DNA of 64,000 nt, taken from assembly GCA_022701365.1 (NCBI GenBank), contig JAKUHH010000124.1, positions 221,079-285,078 on the forward strand, read 5' to 3'. The position numbers and the translations under genes were made by a program. The stretch is from Mycocentrospora acerina. Lineage: Eukaryota > Ascomycota > Dothideomycetes > Pleosporales. This document shows, one piece after another, positions 57,060-64,000 of this stretch (position 1 is its first letter; every line of letters starts with the position of its first letter). Under the pieces are notes generated by a model. The model was not told the DNA's origin. It saw only the letters and a list, made by a program, of their open reading frames with translations, and made no database searches.

Positions 57060-60000
57060 TATTAATTTTTCTTACTGGCTAAATTAAATACAATAATGCC
57101 TATGCAGACGTTAGTCTATAAGGCGCTGTTTTTCCTACCTAAGCTAAGCTCTCTTTGCTAGAGCCTTAGAAGCTTAGTAAAACAGTATTAGTGTTCTTAC
57201 TGTGTAGTGTTACAAGATATAGAGTTTGTTAACAGATATTTCTTATTGTAGTAGGCCTTTAGGTTAAGGCTCTTGCAGCAAGCAGCTACCTAGCTGTTGC
57301 TATTTCTGTTTTTTGCAGAAACTTAAGCAGTACTAATTGCCCTACTTTAGTATTAAAGATAGCAGCTAATATTAGCCTGCCTATCTCTTTTTGCATTTAT
57401 TTTCTCTCTAGATTATAATATTTGTAGTGTAAGAGCAGGTGCTTAGGTATTTGTAACACGTTGCAGCTACTAAAGTATGCTCCTTTTTTGTTTTTGCTTA
57501 TAGCTCTAGAAAATGCTTTAAAAAAGCCTGTTCCTAGCTTAAGCTAATAGTAAGCTGCTATAATTTGCTTAAGAAATAGTAGAGGCTTAGCTTTAAAAGT
57601 AAACCTAGGTTGCCTTTTAGTATTACTATTAAAGCTTTTGCCCCTCTCTTTTTCTTTAGCTTATTGCTAGCTCTCTTGCTATTATAAGGTTATTTCTTCT
57701 TTTAGCTTTTTATTTAGATAGCTTAAAGTAGTAGTAACCTCCTCTATTTTTATATGCTTTAGGCCTGCCTTAGCTAGTCTGTTAGCATAGTTATTTCTAT
57801 TAATTTCTTAGTAGCCTAGAATCTACTTAAAATCTACTCTATTTCCTTATTATACTAGCCTTTTATAAAGCCTAGTAATTAGATAGCTAATTTTTTATCC
57901 TCCTTTTAATGCAGTGCTTTGCAGTCTTTTTAAGGCTGCTTAGCTGTCTATAAAAATATAGACAGTTTCTGCAAAAAGCTCTTGCAGTACTAAATTGCTT
58001 AACACTTTAAAAATAGCATATAGCTTAGTGTCTATTATTTCTAGGCCTTGTCCTATGTTGTAGCTTTTTGCCTGCAGGTAATTAAGACTAAGCAGGTCTA
58101 TTTAACAGTAGCCTGCTGTAGTCTCTTCTCCCTGTTTTGACCTATCTGTGTATAGCAAGATAGGTTAAGCTAGTCTAGTAGTAGTAGTAGTATTAGTAGT
58201 AGTAGTAGCAGTACTGTTTCTATTGCTATTTCTAGCAGTAGCAGCAGTAGTTAGGATTGTCTGATTTTTTTGTTATTGTTTTTTGTGTTTTTGTAGTAAC
58301 TAGCTTTAGTAAGCTTTTGCAGTCTTTTCTTTGTTTTCTCTAGTAATATAGATAGTAGCATAAGAGTCTGCAGGCTTACTCTATAGCTTTGCTAGTAGAA
58401 TAGATATTTCCTCTACATTAGAGTGTTTTTCTGTTCTTCTAGCTAACCTGCTAAGTTAAGTTTGTTTTTCTGTGTTTTATGTATTTTTTATGTTTTTTTA
58501 TTATTGCTTTTTACTGCTTATTACTTTCTTAATAGGGTAGTTGCTACTAAAAGCTAGTAGCCTTAAAGCATATTGCTAGCACAGCTTTTCTGCTTTAATC
58601 TCTAAAGGTAGTATAGCTGCTTCTATTTCTAGTGCTTCTATAGGAGACCCTTTAAAAGCACCTAGTATTTGTCTTAATGCAGTGTTTTGCATTGTTTGTT
58701 AATAGCGTAGCAGTCCTTTATTTCCTTTTTTCTACTATAATTGTGTGCTGTAGTCTGCAATAGATTAAACACAAGAAATATATAGCAGTCTAGTTGCTTG
58801 TGTACTAAGACCTTTTTATGTATTGCCTAGCCTCTGCAGGCTATAGAAGGCTTGTTGTGCTATAGCAACCTTGTTTTGCACATGTTGTTTATAAGAGAGC
58901 TTTCTATCTAGAAAAAAGCCTAACCACCTAACTAGAGAGCTAAGATAGATAGTCTTATTTCCTATTAGTAGAGTCTCTATTTCTTCTTTTCTTTTTTTGC
59001 TAGCAAATAAGAGCTCTGTTTTAGAAACTTTAAATTTAATAGCACTTTCTTTTGCTTCTAGAAGTATAGCCTTAGCAGTTTTTTCTAGTATTTCTACTAC
59101 TTTTCCTGCTGTTGTTGCTGTTGCTCTTATTGCAATATTATCTAAATAAGAGAAATTAAAGGTAGCAGGCCTAGGCTTGCAAATATCTCTAATATAGATA
59201 AGAAATAAGATAGGCGATATAGGAGATCCTTGAGGTATGCCTATCTTAATTCTTTCTAGTGCTTATGTCTTGTTGTTAAATTTTAGTTGTAAAAATCTAT
59301 TACTTAGGAAATACTTAACCCACCTAATAAATACTAAAGGTAGCCTTAATTTCTTACACATTGCTAGCAATTAGTTAGTAGCAATGTAGTTAAAGGCTCC
59401 TTTAACATCTAGAAATAGCAGGCCTATAATTTTCTTACTAGCCTAGCCTGCCTCTACTTTTAACTGTAGTAATAGGCAGGTGTCTAGTGCTAATTTCTAC
59501 TTTCTGCCGCCTATTTAAGTAGGCTAAAGGAGATCTCCTGTTTCTGCTAGGTAACTAAGCCTTATAGCTAGCATTTTTTTAAATACTTTGCCTAAGCAAT
59601 TTAACAGTAATATAACTCTATAGGACTTAGGTTGTAAGTAGTCCTTTTTATTTGCTTTAGGTAATATAACCCCTATTACCTATTGCTAGCATTAAGGGTA
59701 ATAGCCTATAGTAAATAGAATTTAGTATAGTAACACAAATTCTAGAGTTTGTTTTTAATAAGCTTTTTAAATAATTGCAAAAGATAGTTTATCTGTACTA
59801 GGAGCCTTTTTCTAAGAGCTAGAAAATATAGCGTTATATACCTCTATTTTTTCTAGTTTCTTAGGCTAGGCCTAGGCTTTATTTTGCTTGTAGTTAGTCT
59901 AATCTAGAGAGACTGTAGAGCTAGGTAGACTAGAAAACAGTGTAGTACTAAAAGCAGTACACTGTTCCCTAAACTCCTTTGCAACTAGAGTCTCTCCTCC

Positions 60001-61320
60001 TATTGCAGTATATTGCAGAGGAAGGACTATTCTAACTATTCTCTCTTTTGTGTAATTAAAAGCTTTAAAAGCATCTTTTCCTTGTGCTTTTTGCAGAAAT
60101 AGATTCTAGTGCTCTGTTTTTGCTGTTTTTATATTTTTTAAATAGATATTGCGTAGCCTATTTGCTTTTGTTTTATTTTTTAAGCTAGGGCATAAGCGAT
60201 AGTGTTGCAAGGCTTTGCTATAGAGTTTCCTCTGATTTGCTAGCTCTTTGCTCTACTAAGGCTTTAACCTTACGCTTAGCTTTAGCTTAGGAATAGATTT
60301 ATTAGCTGCTGCTTAAATAGTTAAAGTAAATAGCTCTGCTATACTATTAATTTTTCTAGTTAGGCTAGCTGGTATTTCTAGGTCCTCTAGCTCTTGTGTT
60401 TTTATTAAAGCCTCTATTTCTAGAAGCTTCTGTTGTATTTTATTTGTAGTAAATCCTAGAGCAAGCTCTGTATTAAAGATTTCCTAGTCTGCCTTTTCTA
60501 AAGCATAAGGTAGGTCTAAAATAGGATTTAAGTACGTTGTTTGTGTAGAAATAGCAGAGTAGCTAATTAGTATGTAGTTAGATCTAGTGTCCTTACCCTT
60601 CTGCTAATTTTCCTAAAGGCTATTTCTAAAGCCTGCACTAAAAGCTAAGTTAATTACTAACTTTGCTCTAATGTTAGACCTATAGAACATTTACTTCTAG
60701 TTAGTATTTAGCAGCTAGTAATCATACTTCTCTAACTACTCTACTAGCTGCTTAGCTTCTAGATTTAGATTTTAAATAGCAGTGTTCTACCACAAGTAGT
60801 GGCTATTAAAATCTCCTGCTAGTAAAAAAGGTTGTTTTAAATCTAGGCTTAAGAGCAGCCTTTGCACAGTCTTTTGACTATTAGACTGTGTTTTAGAGTC
60901 TGCTGCTAATTCTTTCTTATTATAAAGGTTAAGCAGAAGAAAATCTTCTGCTAAGCCTGTTATCTCTAGAGCTGTTAAATCTGCGTCTTTACTTATATCT
61001 AGCCTTAAGCTATACTTTAGACTAGTTTTAGTATAGATGTAGATAGCAGTCCTAGGCCTTTTAATAGTTTCTAGTAAAACTAGAGTATAGGCAAGGTGTT
61101 GTAGTGAAAACTACTTATCCTGCCTATCTAGCTACACGCTAGGTTCTTGCACTAGAATTAGGTCTGCTTTTCTAGCAAACGCTATTTCTAAGAGAGATTG
61201 TTAAGTTTCTTGTCTTTTTCCTACATTGTGTTGTAGAAACACAATTTCTCCTTTTCTTTTAGATCTAGGAGCATCTAAAATATCTGTGCTAGAATAAGCG
61301 TTTTTTTGTGTACTAATAGT
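57060..61320 (-). mobile_element. Tad1-like LINE retrotransposon, RIP-ruined
   Basis: Read on the minus strand, the domains follow LINE ORF2 order. An endonuclease starts near 61245 (FLQHNVGKRQ) with LAGDFNSHYLW at about 60830-60795. Reverse transcriptase follows: ILPKANKKDYLQPKSYR and LNCLGKVFKKMLA near 59670-59580, GIPQGSPISPILF at 59241-59200, and the catalytic box YLDN, usually YxDD, near 59150. Then comes RNase H (YTDRSKQGEETTAGYC near 58150, and FIDSQAALKRL near 57940). Stops interrupt every domain, many as TAG where Trp or Gln is expected, and the active-site Asp-to-Asn change also fits G-to-A mutation. Not mobile. Ends are approximate; no target-site duplication was identified. It lies directly downstream of the repeat-precursor gene. 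Confidence 0.85.
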
Positions 61321-61344
61321 GTGTTTACTAGAGGAGTAGTAGTG

Positions 61345-62206
61345 TTATTGCTATTGCTATTGCTATTGCTATTGCTATTGCTATTGCTATTGCTATTGCT
61401 ATTGCTATTGCTATTGCTATTGCTATTGCTATTGCTATTGCTATTGCTATTGCTATTGCTATTGCTATTGCTATTGCTATTGCTATTGCTATTGCTATTG
61501 CTATTGCTATTGCTATTGCTATTGCTATTGCTATTGCTATTGCTATTGCTATTGCTATTGCTATTGCTATTGCTATTGCTATTGCTATTGCTATTGCTAT
61601 TGCTATTGCTATTGCTATTGCTATTGCTATTGCTATTGCTATTGCTATTGCTATTGCTATTGCTATTGCTATTGCTATTGCTATTGCTATTGCTATTGCT
61701 ATTGCTATTGCTATTGCTATTGCTATTGCTATTGCTATTGCTATTGCTATTGCTATTGCTATTGCTATTGCTATTGCTATTGCTATTGCTATTGCTATTG
61801 CTATTGCTATTGCTATTGCTATTGCTATTGCTATTGCTATTGCTATTGCTATTGCTATTGCTATTGCTATTGCTATTGCTATTGCTATTGCTATTGCTAT
61901 TGCTATTGCTATTGCTATTGCTATTGCTATTGCTATTGCTATTGCTATTGCTATTGCTATTGCTATTGCTATTGCTATTGCTATTGCTATTGCTATTGCT
62001 ATTGCTATTGCTATTGCTATTGCTATTGCTATTGCTATTGCTATTGCTATTGCTATTGCTATTGCTATCGCCATTGCCATCGCCATCGCCATCGCCATCG
62101 CTATCGCTATTGCTATCGCCATCGCCATTGCCATCGCCATCGCCATCGCCATCGCCATCGCCATCGCCATTGCTATTGCTATTGCTATTGCTATCTCTAT
62201 TGCTAA
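61345..62206. repeat. CTATTG hexanucleotide array of about 0.85 kb
   Basis: From 61351 to 62064 there are 119 perfect CTATTG units in succession, then about 23 units that vary as CCATCG, CCATTG and CTATCG up to about 62206. It abuts the 5' end of the LINE endonuclease frame. The huge Leu-rich and Ala-Ile open frames here are an artefact of the array. Confidence 0.95.
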
Positions 62207-62625
62207 TTATCTAGCACACTGCGCAACCCTTGCAGACCTTGTTAAAGATCTGCTGCACCTGCTGCTACTGCGCGCTTGCCTTGCTCTGCTTATCCTGCTA
62301 GCTACAAGCGCCTTCTCTACACTAATTATACCTAGCTGTGTCTAGATTATTGCACTCTACTTGCTTGCTATCTAGGTAGCTGCTTATAAGCCTTTGCTAA
62401 CACTTGCTGCTAATAATAAATATGCCTATTGCCTAGACGTCTAGGTAGTTAGCCTTCTGCCTTATCTTTTGCTCTAGCTCTCCTCTCTCTACTAGTACTA
62501 CTAAATTAATGCGCTCTCTAGCTTATCTGCCTTACCTGCTCTCCTATGTGTAGTTAATTATGCTCTACAGCATGCCTACATAAAGCATATACACAATCCT
62601 AGTAATATTAATGCCTATGCTTAGT
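62207..62625. other. RIP-type sequence between the array and the LTR
   Basis: About 420 bp. One plus-strand frame reads long runs of sense codons broken by TAG (AHCATLADLVKDLLHLLL, VVNYALQHAYIKHIHNPS), so it is probably a decayed mobile-element or host frame. No family assigned. Confidence 0.4.
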
Positions 62626-63113
62626 TGTTACGATCAGGTTCTACGACCTCTAGGCTAGAACCAGAAAGGTATAAAGTCCTTAACTAAAGGATTGTACGGG
62701 CCAGGCCCTTCAGTAAGGAGCGGTCACGTGACTAGCTTGACTCTTAGCAGAGTGAGCTAGGACACATAATAAGTGAGCTTAACTTCTAACTTTGTAAGCT
62801 AGGAGCTTAACTTTACATATTATAAGCTGTCTTAACTAATAACTATAATTTGCAGGGGACTTATAGGATTCCCCTATTATGTATATAAACAATAGGAATA
62901 CTACCCTTATAGTAATGTGTTTAACCTTATTAATTAATCTACTTATTACTTCTTACCCTTAATTACAGTGTATCCTAGATTCGTGCATTAAACTAACCTT
63001 GTTTCCTTAAACCTACTCTATCCCTAAGAACTAACCTTAAACCTGTTCTACTTTAGTACTAGTATTAGAAGGTTATTAACTACTAAGATTAAGTACAGAA
63101 CAGGATCTTAACA
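62626..63113 (+). repeat. Putative 5' LTR of the gypsy element
   Basis: It starts TGTTACG and ends TTAACA, with 5-bp inverted ends TGTTA/TAACA and a length of 488 bp. The gag remnant follows on the plus strand about 100 bp later. The partner LTR lies outside the window, so the ends rest on the TG...CA rule and inverted termini alone. Confidence 0.6.
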
Positions 63114-63899
63114 TTTTAAATACTCTTAAGATAAGTAACAACTTAGGAAACAGTGCTACCCCTAGCAGTACTTAGGAACCCTCTGTTAGCTACTATAGAA
63201 GCTATAAAGTTGCTAATCCTAACTTCTATTATAGAGACAGAAAGAAACTAAATAATTAGCTTCTCTAGCTAGACTTCTTCTTTAACTTCTAGGGAGAATA
63301 AATCCTAGAAGACAAATATGTCTTACTAGCTTTAACTTACATAAGAGGACAAGCCCTTTAATAGATTAAACCCTTTATAATTAAGTATATAAATAGTAAT
63401 GCATTTAATAAAGTAGAGCTTTAGATAAGAGACTTTAGTAAATTTAAGGAACATACTTACAAAGTGTTTAGACTTGCTAATAAAGCAACTACTACTAGTA
63501 GATCTATCTAAATGCTTAGGCAAACTTACTCTGCTGCTAAATATGCTATAACCTTTTAGCAGTACGCATTACTTACAGACTAGGACAACAAAGCACTTAT
63601 AACTATGTTTTAATAAGGACTTAAGCCTAAAGTTAAGAAAGAACTTATAAGAAGTAGTTCTACGCTTAACAGCCTTAGCAAACTAGTTAAAGTAGCAATT
63701 AGCATTAATAATGTAATGGTCAGGCGCCCTGCCCTTGCTATTGATACTACGCAATAACCCCACTTATACCAAAAGGTAAGCACAAGAATACTTAAGCAAG
63801 TATTCTATGTGTAGTATAATATATATAGTGCTAGATCTAGACTTTGCCGACTAGATGCTATAAGCGAGGTAAGCCACGTTGACTGTGCACGTGCTTAGT
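63114..63899 (+). mobile_element. Ty3/gypsy-type gag remnant
   Basis: Plus-strand frame: DKYVLLALTYIRGQALQ, TAG, IKPFIIKY, FNKVEL, SKFKEHTYKVFRLANKATTT, LRQTYSAAKYAITF, TAG, QYALLTD, TAG, DNKALITMF, GLKPKVKKELIRSS. Order and content match the capsid-like retrotransposon gag domain of fungal gypsy elements. Several TAG codons sit where Trp or Gln is expected, again RIP-like. The pol region lies beyond the window. Confidence 0.75.
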
Positions 63900-64000
63900 N
63901 GCTTAACAGCCTTAGCAAACTAGTTAAAGTAGCAATTAGCATTAATAATGTAATGGTCAGGCGCCCTGCCCTTGCTATTGATACTACGCAATAACCCCAC
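63900..64000. other. Assembly gap base followed by an exact 100-bp copy
   Basis: Base 63900 is N. The 100 bases after it are identical to 63664-63763, inside the gag remnant. This is either a tandem duplicate in the element or, more likely, a scaffold join where the next contig overlaps or repeats. Confidence 0.9.

Noticed and set aside
61306..62214. 302-residue poly-Leu frame (+) and 280-residue Ala-Ile frame (-)
   Set aside because: Both are translations of the CTATTG hexanucleotide array and have no gene context.

Overview
The window looks like a filamentous ascomycete chromosome, most likely a plant-associated Dothideomycete of the Pleosporales type (inference). Genes carry short introns of about 41-60 nt with CTAAC-like branch points. 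Several secreted proteins act on plant material. Repeats and duplicated gene fragments are AT-rich and carry TGG-to-TAG and CAG-to-TAG type stops, the footprint of repeat-induced point mutation (RIP). Gene-rich blocks alternate with AT-rich, gene-poor blocks.

Layout. 1.4-3.3 kb: a secreted beta-lactamase-fold serine hydrolase that resembles the fungal polyglycine hydrolases, which cut plant chitinases. 6.9-12.1 kb: an NmrA-like oxidoreductase, a DUF3433-like membrane protein and a Cys-rich, probably GPI-anchored surface protein. 12.1-16.0 kb: an AT-rich block with a dispersed repeat and decayed gene pieces.

16.0-27.2 kb is a compact biosynthetic-cluster-like locus. It holds a PaaK-like AMP-forming ligase and a TauD-like 2-oxoglutarate dioxygenase (both minus strand), and an ATP-grasp-like enzyme and a full-length ABCC exporter (both plus strand). 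The dioxygenase and ATP-grasp genes share a roughly 660-bp divergent promoter region. There is no PKS, NRPS or terpene synthase in the window. I infer that the enzymes activate and couple an acid or amino acid, oxidise it, and export the product. The ABCC gene has an in-frame TAG at an exon edge.

27.6-29.7 kb holds a RIP-decayed fragment of delta-1-pyrroline-5-carboxylate dehydrogenase and other remnants. 29.7-40.7 kb is a conserved housekeeping island: a CMP/dCMP-type deaminase, a DNAJC9-like J-protein (with a GC-AG intron inside the HPD motif), two hypothetical proteins (one a three-exon Lys-rich protein), an arginine methyltransferase PRMT3, and the RAVE subunit Rav1.

40.7-57 kb is an accessory landscape: a GH11 xylanase, a decayed HeLo-like N-terminal-domain gene, a PL3 pectate lyase, a probable GPI-anchored protein and, most strikingly, a secreted precursor made of eight 43-45-residue repeats separated by Kex2 sites. 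That precursor looks like an undescribed fungal peptide system. From 57 kb to the end are retroelements: a RIP-ruined Tad1-like LINE (minus strand), a CTATTG hexanucleotide array of about 0.85 kb, and a Ty3/gypsy 5' LTR plus gag remnant. The window ends in a single N followed by an exact 100-bp repeat of earlier sequence.
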